A stretch of 32,293 nucleotides of DNA. Origin: Pseudomonadota bacterium. GTDB taxonomy: Bacteria; Pseudomonadota; Gammaproteobacteria; Burkholderiales; Thiobacillaceae. Under the pieces are notes generated by a model that saw only the letters and a list, made by a program, of their open reading frames with translations, searched no databases and was not told the origin of the DNA. This document shows positions 8,908 through 18,500 of this stretch, in pieces (position 1 is the stretch's first letter; each line of letters starts with the position of its first letter). Position numbers and translations under genes: made by a program. Location of the stretch: assembly GCA_030653935.1 (NCBI GenBank), contig JAURYL010000130.1, forward strand, positions 1 to 32,293, in the 5' to 3' direction.

Positions 8908-9255
8908 ATGAAACTTTACGGCATCCCCAATTGCGGCACCGTCAGACGCGCCCGCGCCTGGCTGGAAGCGCGCGAGATTCCCTATGAATTCCACGACTTC
9001 AAAAAACACGGCGTTCCAGAAGACCTGATGCTCGATTTGTGTGGGCTGCTGGGCTGGGAGTCATTGCTCAACCGCAACGGCACGACCTGGCGCAAGTTTC
9101 CGGAACAACGGCGCGCCGAGGTCCAAGACAGCGCCTCCGCCGTGGCCCTGATGCTGGAAAACGCCAGCGTCATCAAACGCCCGATCCTGGACCGCGACGG
9201 CCAGTATCAGGTCGGCTTCAGTGAAGAAAACTACGGCGCCTTCTTCGGTGAGTGA
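8908..9255 (+). CDS. yffB: ArsC/Spx-family reductase-like protein (YffB type)
   Basis: This 115-residue thioredoxin-fold protein belongs to the ArsC/Spx family, YffB branch. It starts MKLYGIPNCGTVRRARAWLE with the single cysteine Cys9, and has a later SVIKRPILDRDGQYQVGF segment at about residues 89-106. YffB-type proteins are thought to act on glutathione or thiols rather than arsenate; the true substrate is not established. ATG at 8908 is chosen over 8878 because family similarity begins there and AGCGAG precedes it by 7 bases. It is 15 bases upstream of dapE, the same neighbourhood as in Escherichia coli. Confidence 0.9.
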   Translation: MKLYGIPNCGTVRRARAWLEAREIPYEFHDFKKHGVPEDLMLDLCGLLGWESLLNRNGTTWRKFPEQRRAEVQDSASAVALMLENASVIKRPILDRDGQYQVGFSEENYGAFFGE

Positions 9256-9270
9256 CACCGGACAACGAAA

Positions 9271-10404
9271 ATGACAGACAGGGTTATCGAATACGCGCGC
9301 GACCTCATCGCGCGCCGCTCCATCACGCCGGACGACGCCGGCTGCCAGGACTGGCTGATCGTCAGGCTGAAAGCCCAAGGGTTCTCGGTGGAAATCGTCA
9401 ACCAGGGCGGCGTCCATAATTTCTGGGCGCGTCGGGGCAGCACCGCGCCGCTGGTCTGTTTCGCCGGCCACACCGACGTGGTGCCCACCGGCCCGCTGGA
9501 ACAATGGCGCAGCGATCCCTTCCTGCCGATTGAGCGCGACGGTCAGCTTTATGGCCGGGGCGCCGCCGACATGAAAGGCTCCATCGCCGCCTGGCTGGCC
9601 GCGGTCGAGGGCTTTCTCGCGGAGTACCCCGAGCACCCCGGCTCCATTGCCTGGCTGATCACCTCCGACGAGGAAGGCCCGGCCATCGACGGCACGGTGC
9701 GGGTGGTGGAAATGCTCGCCGCGCGTGCTGAACGCATCGACGCCTGCATCGTCGGCGAACCCACCTGCGTCACCACCTTCGGCGACATGATGAAGAACGG
9801 CCGCCGTGGCTCCCTGCATGGTCGCCTGCGAGTAAAGGGCATCCAGGCGCACATCGCCTACCCGCACCTGGGCAAGAATCCGGTGCATCTGGCCGCCCCC
9901 GCCATCGCCGAACTCGCCGCCACGGTGTGGGACGAAGGCAACGACTATTTCCCGCCCACCACCTGGCAGATTTCCAACATGCACAGCGGCACCGGCGCCG
10001 CCAACGTCATTCCGGGCCACGCCGACATCGCCTTCAACTTCCGTTTCGGCACCGCCAGTTCCATCGAAAGCCTGCAAGCGCGCGTCACCGCCATCCTGGA
10101 CAAGCACGCGCTCGACTACGACCTGGAATGGGAAATCGGCGCCCGCCCCTTCCTCACCCCACGGGGGTCGCTGGTGGAGGCGCTGTTCGAGGCGACGCAA
10201 GAAATAGTCGGCATCACCCCCGAGCTATCCACCACCGGCGGCACTTCGGATGGCCGCTTCATCGCCGACATCGCCGACCAGGTGGTCGAATTCGGCCCGA
10301 TCAACGCCAGCATCCACAAGATCGACGAGCACGTCGGCATCGAGGAGCTGCAACAACTGACCCGCGTCTACCGGCTCACCCTGGAGAAACTGCTGCATGC
10401 ATGA
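9271..10404 (+). CDS. dapE: Succinyl-diaminopimelate desuccinylase
   Basis: DapE hydrolyses N-succinyl-L,L-diaminopimelate in the lysine and peptidoglycan diaminopimelate pathway. The 377-residue protein is full length. It shows the M20 metallopeptidase motifs: His67 and Asp69 ([12 protein letters not shown]), the metal-bridging Asp100 (GRGAADMKG), and the catalytic base Glu134 with Glu135 ([12 protein letters not shown]). The late TGGTSDGRF segment is also present. The reading frame overlaps the start of prmB by 8 bases, so the pair is co-translated. Confidence 0.97.
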   Translation: MTDRVIEYARDLIARRSITPDDAGCQDWLIVRLKAQGFSVEIVNQGGVHNFWARRGSTAPLVCFAGHTDVVPTGPLEQWRSDPFLPIERDGQLYGRGAADMKGSIAAWLAAVEGFLAEYPEHPGSIAWLITSDEEGPAIDGTVRVVEMLAARAERIDACIVGEPTCVTTFGDMMKNGRRGSLHGRLRVKGIQAHIAYPHLGKNPVHLAAPAIAELAATVWDEGNDYFPPTTWQISNMHSGTGAANVIPGHADIAFNFRFGTASSIESLQARVTAILDKHALDYDLEWEIGARPFLTPRGSLVEALFEATQEIVGITPELSTTGGTSDGRFIADIADQVVEFGPINASIHKIDEHVGIEELQQLTRVYRLTLEKLLHA

Positions 10405-11287
10405 ACACGCCGAACTCGTGACCCTGCGCGACTGGCTGCGCTACACCGTCTCGCGCTTTCTGGAAGCCGGCCTGTTCTTCGGCCACGGCAGCAGCGAAGC
10501 CTTCGACGAAGCCGCCTACCTCTGCCTGCACAGCCTGCACCTGCCACCCGACCGGCTCGACCCGTTCCTGGATGCCCGCCTGCTGCCGTCGGAGCGCGAG
10601 AAACTCGCGGCCATCATCGAGCGGCGCGTCCAGGAACGGATTCCCGCCCCCTACCTCACTCACGAGGCCTGGTTGCAGGGCTACCGTTTCTATGTCGACG
10701 AGCGGGTGATCGTGCCGCGCTCCTTCCTCGCGCCACTGATTCTGGAACAGCTGCAACCCTGGTTGGCCGAACCTGAAGGCATACTGCGCGCACTTGACCT
10801 GTGCACCGGTTCCGGCTGCCTGGCGATCCTGCTGACCGAGGCCTTCCCGGAAGCCGAGGTGGATGCCGTGGATCTGTCGGCGGAGGCCCTGGAGGTCGCG
10901 CGACGCAACGTCGCGGACTATCACCGTGAAGATCGTCTGCGCCTGTATGAAGGCGACCTGTTCGCGCCGCTCGGCGATGCCACTTATGACCTGATCGTCT
11001 CCAACCCGCCTTATGTGAATGCCGAATCGGTCGCCGCCCTGCCCCCGGAATACCGGCATGAGCCGAAACTGGCCCTCGGCTCCGGCGAGGATGGCCTCGA
11101 CGCCACCCGCATCATCCTGCGTGACGCCGCCCGCCACCTGAACCCCGGCGGCCTGCTGCTGGTGGAGATCGGCCACAACCGTGCCGCCCTGGAAGCCGCG
11201 TTCCCGCACCTGGATTTCACCTGGCCGGAAATCGACGGCGGCGAAGGCACCGTGTTCCTCATCAGCCGCGAACAGCTCACACCATAA
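10397..11287 (+). CDS. prmB: Ribosomal protein uL3 glutamine N5-methyltransferase
   Basis: PrmB uses S-adenosylmethionine to methylate a glutamine of ribosomal protein uL3. The 296-residue protein has an N-terminal helical domain (about 1-75), then a Rossmann methyltransferase with motif [12 protein letters not shown] starting at 134 and the substrate-binding NPPY at 203-206. PrmB rather than PrmC (release factor) is chosen because of the N-terminus ([22 protein letters not shown]) and the motif [15 protein letters not shown]. It overlaps dapE by 8 bases. Confidence 0.95.
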   Translation: MHEHAELVTLRDWLRYTVSRFLEAGLFFGHGSSEAFDEAAYLCLHSLHLPPDRLDPFLDARLLPSEREKLAAIIERRVQERIPAPYLTHEAWLQGYRFYVDERVIVPRSFLAPLILEQLQPWLAEPEGILRALDLCTGSGCLAILLTEAFPEAEVDAVDLSAEALEVARRNVADYHREDRLRLYEGDLFAPLGDATYDLIVSNPPYVNAESVAALPPEYRHEPKLALGSGEDGLDATRIILRDAARHLNPGGLLLVEIGHNRAALEAAFPHLDFTWPEIDGGEGTVFLISREQLTP

Positions 11288-11332
11288 ACCCAACCTATAC
11301 TCACTCAGGCACAGCACACCATGGAGCAAGCC

Positions 11333-12007
11333 ATGCATCAATTCGACATCTTCGTCTCGTCACTCACTTCGTTCTGGACAGAGCTGGCGAGTTTCGTTCC
11401 GCAACTGATCGCGGCGCTGTTTCTGCTGTTCCTCGGCTGGATGCTGGCAAAACTGGCGCGTACCGGCGTGATGCGCCTGCTCACCCTGCTGAAATTCGAT
11501 AAGGCCACAGAAAAATCCGGCCTGGAAGCCTTCATGAAACACGCGGACCTGGATCTCTCGGTCGGCAAGCTGCTGGGCAACCTGGTCTACTGGTTGATCA
11601 TCCTGGTGATGATCGTCACCGTCGCCAATTCGCTTGGCCTGTCGATGGTGGCGGAGTTGTTCAACAAGGTGGTGCTGTACATCCCCAATGTGATCGTCGC
11701 CATTCTGGTGCTGGTATTCGGCACCATCCTGGCGCGCTTCATCAACCGGCTGGTGTTCGCCTGGCTGAGCAACATGGAGTTCGAAGGCGCGCTGACCGTC
11801 TCCACCTTCTCCGAATACGCCATGTTGGTGTTCGTGTTCTTCATGGCCATGGAGCAATTGCAGATCGCCAACGAACTGCTGACGGCGGCCTTCATCATCA
11901 GCTTCGGCGCCATCGGCCTCGCCTTCGCCATCGCCTTCGGCCTCGGCGCCCGCGACTGGGCCGCCAGGGTGGTCGAGAAAGTCATGGAAGAAAAACGGCA
12001 CGGCTGA
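11333..12007 (+). CDS. Membrane protein with MscS-like transmembrane-helix repeats
   Basis: This 224-residue protein has four or five hydrophobic helices. They lie at about residues 21-40 (LIAALFLLFLGWMLAKLART), 82-105 (LVYWLIILVMIVTVANSLG), 112-140 (LYIPNVIVAILVLVFGTILARFI), and two after about 160. The repeated pattern I-A-x-L-V-L-x-x-G-x-x-L-A-x-x resembles the small TM-helix domain found alone or fused to mechanosensitive channels, and the Pseudomonas CmpX type. There is no MscS beta or cytoplasmic cage domain. GGAG lies 6 bases before the ATG at 11333; an ATG at 11321 is the alternative. It follows prmB by 45 bases and is ended by a strong hairpin. Confidence 0.8.
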   Translation: MHQFDIFVSSLTSFWTELASFVPQLIAALFLLFLGWMLAKLARTGVMRLLTLLKFDKATEKSGLEAFMKHADLDLSVGKLLGNLVYWLIILVMIVTVANSLGLSMVAELFNKVVLYIPNVIVAILVLVFGTILARFINRLVFAWLSNMEFEGALTVSTFSEYAMLVFVFFMAMEQLQIANELLTAAFIISFGAIGLAFAIAFGLGARDWAARVVEKVMEEKRHG

Positions 12008-12020
12008 AGCAGCGCGCCGC

Positions 12021-12051
12021 GCGGCCCGGGGTCACCCGGGCCGCTTCGTTT
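12021..12051 (+). terminator. Rho-independent terminator after the membrane protein gene
   Basis: A perfect 10-bp GC stem (12021-12030 with 12035-12044) closes a GTCA loop and is followed by TTCGTTT. It lies 13 bases past the stop codon. Confidence 0.75.
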
Positions 12052-12054
12052 AGA

Positions 12055-12373
12055 GAGTCGGAAATTGCCGATGTTCCGTTTTTGGGGGTGCTGTCGGGAT
12101 GCAGTGTAGGAGCCTGTCGGACTTTGTTCGTCGATAGCGAAAATTGGCCCCAGCGAGGCCAGTTTTTTCCGGATTTGCAGCCGCATAGCCCAGCTATGGG
12201 GCAAGAAGCCGGTAAAAAATGGGTCGCTGCGGTCGATTTGCAGCCGACGATTACAAAGTCCGACAGGCTGCTAGGCGTTCCGAGTGCCGTGTGGCTGGCC
12301 ACACAAGCGAGGAACAACGACGCAATGCGCCCGTCAGTGCCGCCAAAATGGGGATATTGGCAGTTTCCGACTC
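12055..12373. repeat. Outer imperfect inverted-repeat pair (possible nested element)
   Basis: GAGTCGGAAATTGCC and following bases at 12055-12077 match the complement of 12351-12373 at 19 of 23 positions. Weaker similarity continues inward to about 12099 on the left and 12329 on the right. The midpoint (about 12214) is off-centre because the inner hairpin element at 12107-12273 sits closer to the left arm. A further perfect palindrome, GTGTGGC-TG-GCCACAC, lies at about 12288-12303. There is no convincing coding frame in the block. Confidence 0.6.
12107..12273. mobile_element. 167-bp symmetric hairpin element, MITE-like
   Basis: The ends are 21-base inverted repeats with one mismatch (12107-12127 and 12253-12273), each bounded by TA. 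The centre is CATAGC-CCA-GCTATG (12184-12198), exactly at the midpoint. The arms between also resemble each other in inverse orientation, for example GCAGCGA...TTTTTT-x-CCGG on both sides. The RNA or single strand would fold into one long imperfect hairpin. It contains no gene, which fits a miniature inverted-repeat element moved in trans by a transposase, or a large REP/BIME-like element. No family name can be given. Confidence 0.65.
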
Positions 12374-12380
12374 CCTTACG

Positions 12381-13352
12381 TCAGCTCTGACGCTCGCCCT
12401 TGCCCTGGAGACGGCGACGGTAGGGATGGCCCACCTTGGCCCCCTCGCCGCGCGGGGGACGCGGGTCTTCGCTTTCCTGGTTGGGCTCATGCGCCTCTTC
12501 GCGCTCGGCGCGATGATCGCCGCCTTTCAACAGGCCGCACCATTTCAGCAGTTCCTGCACCTCGCCTTCCGGCATTTCTTCCTGCATCCCGCGCTTCAGG
12601 CGTGAAGGCATGGCGACCGGGCCAAACCGTACCCGGATCAGGCGGCTGACGGTCAGCCCCATGTGGTCCATGATGCGACGCACCTCGCGGTTGCGGCCCT
12701 CGCGGATGACCAGGCGATACCACTGATTCACCCCCTCGCCGCCGGCGGGCACGATGCTGTCCACCTGGGCCACGCCATCATCGAGTTCGACGCCATCGAG
12801 CAACTGCTTCATCTGCTCGCTGGTCAGGGCGCCAAGCAGACGCACGGCGTATTCACGTTCCACCTCGTAGCGCGGATGGCTCATGCGGTTGGCGAGATCA
12901 CCGTTGCTGGTAAAAATCAGCAGGCCCTCGGTATTGAAGTCCAGACGTCCCACCGTGATCCAGCGCCCGCCGCGAATTGAGGGCAAGCGGTCGAACACCG
13001 AGGGGCGCCCTTCCGGGTCGTCGCGCGAGACGATCTCCCCCTCCGGCTTGTGATAGATCAGCACCCGCGGCACCTGGCGCTTCCAGGCAAGCCGCACGAT
13101 ACGGCCGTTCACCTTGACCAGATCGCTCGACTTGACGCGGTCGCCCACTTTGGCCGGCATGCCGTTGATGCTGACGCGACCATCGGCGATCAATTGCTCC
13201 ATGTCGCGACGCGAGCCCATGCCGGCGGTGGCCAGGGCCTTCTGCAATTTCTCGCTGTGATCTTCTAGCTCTTCGGGCGACGCCTTGAGTGGCCTGCCCT
13301 TGTAGGAATAGCGTGGCATTGTTTTTGATGGTTTGTTGGTTCTAGCGCTCAT
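12381..13352 (-). CDS. rluB: 23S rRNA pseudouridine-2605 synthase
   Basis: RluB isomerises a uridine of 23S rRNA helix 93. The 323-residue protein has an N-terminal S4 RNA-binding domain (about residues 34-95, KLQKALATAGMGSRRDMEQLI) and a RsuA/RluB-type catalytic domain with Asp138 in GRLDFNTEGLL. The conserved EGRNREVRRI segment is near 217. The C-terminal tail (about 280-323) is highly charged and low-complexity, rich in Glu, Arg and Pro, as is common in RluB. No strong ribosome binding site marks the start; Met12 is an alternative. scpB and scpA lie upstream in the same direction, a common neighbourhood. Confidence 0.95.
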   Translation of the reverse strand: MSARTNKPSKTMPRYSYKGRPLKASPEELEDHSEKLQKALATAGMGSRRDMEQLIADGRVSINGMPAKVGDRVKSSDLVKVNGRIVRLAWKRQVPRVLIYHKPEGEIVSRDDPEGRPSVFDRLPSIRGGRWITVGRLDFNTEGLLIFTSNGDLANRMSHPRYEVEREYAVRLLGALTSEQMKQLLDGVELDDGVAQVDSIVPAGGEGVNQWYRLVIREGRNREVRRIMDHMGLTVSRLIRVRFGPVAMPSRLKRGMQEEMPEGEVQELLKWCGLLKGGDHRAEREEAHEPNQESEDPRPPRGEGAKVGHPYRRRLQGKGERQS

Positions 13353-13439
13353 ATCGGGTCACAGTAGAAAAACTTAAGTCAGGCCGGAAAATAAAATCAT
13401 CCAAGACGATAATAAATCCATATTCGGCAAAAATACTAA

Positions 13440-14024
13440 TCACATCCTGGAAGCGACGGAAACCTCTTCCAAAGGCTCGTTCGGGATGAGATCCCGCGCC
13501 ACTTCCGGCAAGGGGGGCAATTCCGCGAGGGAACGGAGGTTGAGGTCGGAGAGAAATTGTTTCGTGGTGGCGAACAGCGCCGGCCGGCCAGGCACGTCCT
13601 TGTGCCCCACCACCTCGATCCAGCCGCGCTCTTCCAGCGTTCTCACGATCTGGCTGTTCACCGCGACGCCGCGAATCTCCTCCACGTCGCCGCGCGTCAC
13701 TGGTTGACGGTAGGCGATCACCGCCAGGGTTTCCAGCACGGCGCGTGAATAACGCGGTGGTTTTTCCGGGTTGAGTCGATCCAGGTACGGCTGCGCCTCC
13801 GGCCGCGTCTGGAAACGCCAGCCATCGGCCACCAGCACCAGTTCCACCGCCCTGCCCTGCCAGTCAGCCTTCAACGCCTCCAGGGCGCGGCGTAGGAAAT
13901 CGTTGCCCAGTTCCACCTCGAACACCCGTTTCAGCTCGTTCAGGGTGAGCGCGCCGCCGCTGGAGAGCAGCACGGCTTCCAGGACACGTTTCACTGCATC
14001 GAGATCAAGCTGCGGTGGGGGCAT
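13440..14024 (-). CDS. scpB: Segregation and condensation protein B
   Basis: ScpB is the winged-helix kite subunit of the SMC-ScpAB chromosome condensation complex. The 194-residue protein carries [28 protein letters not shown] at the N-terminus, [25 protein letters not shown] (about 103-128) and [28 protein letters not shown] (about 141-168), the family hallmarks. The start overlaps the scpA stop by 20 bases. About 87 AT-rich bases separate it from rluB; this gap has no clear terminator and may hold an rluB promoter. Confidence 0.96.
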   Translation of the reverse strand: MPPPQLDLDAVKRVLEAVLLSSGGALTLNELKRVFEVELGNDFLRRALEALKADWQGRAVELVLVADGWRFQTRPEAQPYLDRLNPEKPPRYSRAVLETLAVIAYRQPVTRGDVEEIRGVAVNSQIVRTLEERGWIEVVGHKDVPGRPALFATTKQFLSDLNLRSLAELPPLPEVARDLIPNEPLEEVSVASRM

Positions 14025-14844
14025 GGTCGGTGGCGATGGTCAGTTGGGCGTGAATCGGCGCGAAGGGCTCGTTCTGGACGATATCGACCAGCCGCTCCCG
14101 CACCAGTTCCAGCAGCGCGAGGAAAGACACCACCAGCGCGGAACGTCCTTGCGCGGGGTCGAACAAGTCGCTGAACAGGCTGCGGCCCGTCTCCTGTAGA
14201 TACTTGAGGATGCGGCTCATGTGTTCGCGCACCGAGAGTTCCTGGCGGCCGATACGGTGATGCCGGGTCATCGAGGCGCGTTTCAGGATCGCCCCCCAGG
14301 CGGCCAGGAGATCGTCCGACGCAACTTGCGGCAGGCGCTGGATGGCCAGTTGTGGAATGTGGATGCCCAGCGTGAGGAAATCACGCCCGAGTTGCGGCAA
14401 TTCGCCCAGCGCGCGCGCCGCCAGCTTCGTCCGCTCGTATTCCAGCAAACGCCGCACCAGTTCCGCGCGCGGATCGCGCTCCTCGCCTTCCACCACTTTT
14501 TCCGGGCGCGGCAGCAGCATCCGCGACTTGATCTCGATCAGCATCGCCGCCATCACCAGATACTCCGCCGCCAGTTCCAGCCGCGTCTGCCGCATGCTCT
14601 CGACGTAATCGATGTACTGACGGGTAAGCGCGGTCATGTTGATGTCGAGGATGTCCAGACTGTTGCGGCGGATCAGCCAGAGCAGCAGATCGAGTGGCCC
14701 CTCGAAGGCCTCCAGAATGACTTCCAGCGCATCCGGCGGAATGTAGAGATCATTCGGCAACTCGCTCCAGAGTTCGCCCTGCACCCGCGCCAGATGGCGG
14801 ATTTCCTCCTCGGCCGCCTCGGCGGTTTCCAGCACCTCGCTCAT
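14005..14844 (-). CDS. scpA: Segregation and condensation protein A
   Basis: ScpA is the kleisin that bridges SMC heads and binds ScpB. The 279-residue protein contains the conserved [27 protein letters not shown] segment at about residues 46-72 and [21 protein letters not shown] at about 93-113. A winged-helix end near [23 protein letters not shown] follows. It overlaps scpB, giving an scpA-scpB-rluB run on the minus strand. It diverges from the small hypothetical gene at 15013. Confidence 0.96.
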   Translation of the reverse strand: MSEVLETAEAAEEEIRHLARVQGELWSELPNDLYIPPDALEVILEAFEGPLDLLLWLIRRNSLDILDINMTALTRQYIDYVESMRQTRLELAAEYLVMAAMLIEIKSRMLLPRPEKVVEGEERDPRAELVRRLLEYERTKLAARALGELPQLGRDFLTLGIHIPQLAIQRLPQVASDDLLAAWGAILKRASMTRHHRIGRQELSVREHMSRILKYLQETGRSLFSDLFDPAQGRSALVVSFLALLELVRERLVDIVQNEPFAPIHAQLTIATDHAPTAA

Positions 14845-15012
14845 GGTCGTGAGGTGTTCATGGTCATGGGCGGAAGGGGGTCATGGAGGTTGTGGGAATA
14901 GGGTTCGGACGGAAACGGGCGTCGATGCTAGCAGAGCCTCGCCCTCAACGGCGTGTCGCGGGCGCGACAACAGGGCCTACTCGCTGCCGCCGGCCTGAGG
15001 GACAATCTCGCC

Positions 15013-15516
15013 ATGAAAGCGATAACTCACGACAACTGGCTGATGGCGGACGCGGGAGGCAGGGGCACGGTCGTGGATGCCCGCGTATGGCGCGAGGCCT
15101 TCCTCGGCATCCAGCTCGACCCCGCCGTTCCTGGCGACGTCGCCAGAATGTTCGAGGCGGCGCGCGCCGGCATGCTCTACGGCTATTTCTTTCAGCCGCT
15201 GCTGGCGATGGCGGTGGAGCAGTGCTACCGGGTACTGGAAAGTGGCGCCCGCGCGCGTTGCGTCTTGGCCGGATTGCCGGTGTATTGCGATGACAGCCAG
15301 GGCAAGCCGCATCCCCTCTCCTTCGCCCACAACCTGCGCGCCCTGGCCAAGCTGGGCCTGATCGCGGACACGGACCTGTTGCTCTGGCGGCAAGCACCCG
15401 AATTGCGCGACTGGGTCACCGCGCCCGCGCACCAGGCCGCCCTCACCCTGGATCACGGCAGAACCGCCCTGGCGCGGGCGGCGGAATTGTTGGGGAAGTT
15501 ATTCCAGGCTAGATAA
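15013..15516 (+). CDS. Hypothetical protein with a HEPN-like pattern
   Basis: I do not recognise a named family for this 167-residue protein. Its predicted pattern is helical and recalls HEPN-type proteins: a GMLYGYFFQPLLAMAVEQCYRVLESGARAR stretch (about 53-82), then FAHNLRALAKLGLI (about 103-116) and a loop APELRDWVTAPAHQ near 130. The spacing Arg-x7-His differs from the usual R-x4-6-H RNase motif. GAGGGA lies about 9 bases before the ATG at 15013, favouring it over 14953. It stands alone between scpA (divergent) and a c-di-GMP protein (convergent). The HEPN assignment is a weak inference. Confidence 0.65.
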   Translation: MKAITHDNWLMADAGGRGTVVDARVWREAFLGIQLDPAVPGDVARMFEAARAGMLYGYFFQPLLAMAVEQCYRVLESGARARCVLAGLPVYCDDSQGKPHPLSFAHNLRALAKLGLIADTDLLLWRQAPELRDWVTAPAHQAALTLDHGRTALARAAELLGKLFQAR

Positions 15517-15589
15517 GGGGCGCGTCAAGCGGTTCTGATCACGCGGCGTATGCGCGGCAATCCCATCAGCATCCAACCCGAACCTGCGG

Positions 15590-18500
15590 CTATTGCCCCC
15601 TGCCGATCCGCGTGCGCAAGTTGAGATCGTGCTTGCGGAAGGCTTCCCTGACGTGAGTGCGCAATTGTTCGTCCGTCCACGGCTTGAAAATGAATTTGAA
15701 AACCGCGCCTTCGTTGATGGCGGCGGCGACCACCTGCTGGTCGGCATGGGCGGTCAGCATGATGCGCACCGTGTCGGGGTGAAGTTTCCTGACCTTGCGC
15801 AGCAGTTCGATGCCATTCATTTCCGGCATGCGCTGATCTGAAATGATCACCCCAACGGCATGCGTTGCCAGCAGATCAAGCGCGGCGCGGGGACGGTCGG
15901 CACACAGGATTCGGTAACCTTCTTCATGCAACACGCGGGCAATGGCATTGAGTATGTTTTCCTCGTCGTCCACCAGCAACAGCACCCGCTCTTCCTGAAT
16001 GAACTCATGCCGGCTTTCCAGCTTGATGCCGTCCCGCAGCAGCCTGCTGATTTCCTGCTCCGGCACGGGACGACTGAAATGAAATCCCTGTATCTCGTCG
16101 CACTGGAGCGTGCGCAGGAACTCCTGCTGCTCGGCGGTTTCCACGCCTTCGGCCACGGTTTTCAGATTCAGGCTGTGGGCCAGGGAAATGATGGCCTGGG
16201 ATACGGCCGCGTCTTCGGCGCTACTGATGATCTCGCGCACGAAGGACTGATCGATCTTGATACGGTCGATCGGGAAGCGTTTGAGGTAGCTGAGCGAGGA
16301 ATAGCCGGTACCGAAATCGTCGATGGAGAACTGCACGCCCAGCGCCCGCAATTTTTGCAGGATGGTGATGGTGCTCTCCGCGTCCTGCATGATTATGCGT
16401 TCCGTCAGTTCCAGTTCCAGGCAGTCCGGTGGCAGTCCGGTATCGTGCAAAACGGCGGCGACGACCTCGTCCAGGTTGTTCTGGTTGAACTGGCGCGAAG
16501 ACAGATTCACGCCCATGCGGATTTTCGGCAAGCCCTCGTCCATCCATGCCTTGAGCCGGGCGCAAGCGGTACGCAACACCCACTCGCCGATGGGGATGAT
16601 GAGACCGGTTTCCTCCGCCAGGGGGATGAAGGCATTGGGTGAAATCAGCCCGATTTCCGGATGCTGCCAGCGCAGCAGCGCTTCCATGCCGATGATGCAG
16701 CCATTGTAGAGATCGACCTGCGGCTGGTAGTGCAGCACCAGTTCGTTGCGTTGCAGGGCGTGACGCAGATCGTTTTCCATCGCCAGGCGCTCCATGGCGC
16801 GGATGGTGAGCTCCTCGGTGTAGTACTGATAGTTGTTGCGGCCCTGCTCCTTGGCGCGGTAGAGCGCGCTGTCCGCGTTCTTGAACAGGGAGGTGATGTC
16901 CCCGCCATCGCCGGGGTAAATGCTGATGCCGACACTGCATGTAACGAAAACTTCATGCCCCTGCAGCATGAAACGCTCGGCCAGCACGGCAATAATTTTC
17001 TGCGCAACGCTGCTGGCAAAACGTGAATCGTCCAGTTCCTCCAGCAGGATGGTGAATTCATCCCCCCCCAGACGAGCAACCGTGTCTTCCTCACGCACAC
17101 ATTGAACAAGCCGCTGCGCCACTTCCTGCAACAACAGGTCGCCAATCGGGTGGCCGAGTGTGTCGTTGATGTTCTTGAAGTGGTCCAGATCGAGGAACAG
17201 CACCGCCAGGAGGGTATTGCCGCGATGGGCGCGCGCCAGCGCATGCTCCATGCGCGCATTCAGCAGGAGTCTGTTGGGCAGACTGGTGAGGGGGTCGTGG
17301 TGGGCAAGGTGGTCGAGCCTGGATTCCGACTCCTTCATGGCGCTGATGTCGGAAAAGACGCCGACATATTGAGCGATCTGTCCGCGCTCATCCTTGACCA
17401 TGCTGATGTTGAGCCATTCCGGAAAGACGTCGCCGTTCTTGCGCCGGTTCCAAATCTCACCCTGCCAGCGGCCGTTCTCGCGGATGGCGCTCCACATCGA
17501 GGCATAGAACTGCTCATCGTGCCGCCCCGATTTCAGGAAGGCGCCGGTCTGTCCTACGACCTGGTCCTCGGCATAGCCGGTGATTTCGCTGAAGGACCGG
17601 TTGACGGCGATGATGCGGCCAGCGGCATCGGTGATCATCACCCCCTCGGTGGTGTTCTCGAAAACCACCGCCGCCTGGCGCAACTTTTCCTCTCTCGACT
17701 TGCGTTGTGTGATGTCCTGCAGCGTCCCGCTCAGGCCGATCACCTTGCCGCCGATGTCCCGCGTGGCCTCGGCATGACCATTGACCACGCGCGCCTGGCC
17801 ATTGGGCAACAGGATGCGAAAGTCGGTGGAAAACTCGCTGTCGTGGCCGATGGCCGACGCAAGCGCCCGTTCCACGTTGTCGCGTTCATCGGGGTGAACC
17901 AGGCCGAGAACGTCCTTACGTTGCAGTTTTCCGGACTGGGGCGGCATTTCCAGGATGCGGCAGGTTTCATCCGAAAGCAGGAAAGCATCGCTGGCGATAT
18001 TCCATGACCAACCACCGAGATGGGCGATGCGCTGCGTTTCCGCCAGCCGAACCTGGTTCTCCATCAGCGCGTCGCGTATGCGCCGATGCTCGATCATGCC
18101 GGCCAGGGTGTTGGCCACGCTTTCGAGAAACTCCACCTCCCGGTCATTCCGGGCATGTCCGTGCTTCAGATAAAGCACCATGACCCCGAGCACGCCATCC
18201 CTGGAAAGGATGGGCACGTTGTAGTGCCCATGCGGCGCGATGCCGGGATAGCTGATTTCGTGGCGCGGGTCGAGACAGGCGGCATATTCGATTTCCCGGC
18301 TGGCGGCGGCGCGCCCGCACAGGCAATGGCCGAAGGGAACATGCGCGCACAACTTCAGCAGGGCCGGGTTGAGTCCGCGTTGGGCCTTGAGGGTCAGGAC
18401 CTCCGCGTCGCCCTCGACCTGGAAGACGCCGCCCTTGGGCTCGATCGGCAGCCAGGAGAGCGCCAGGATAAGGTCCAGCACATGCTCGAATTTCCGCACC

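Noticed and set aside
9061-10200. 379-codon minus-strand frame across yffB and dapE
   Set aside because: Antisense shadow; dapE and yffB are well supported on the plus strand.
12082-12649. Plus-strand frames over the palindromic block and the rluB end
   Set aside because: They run through inverted repeats and antisense to rluB, without ribosome binding sites or known domains.
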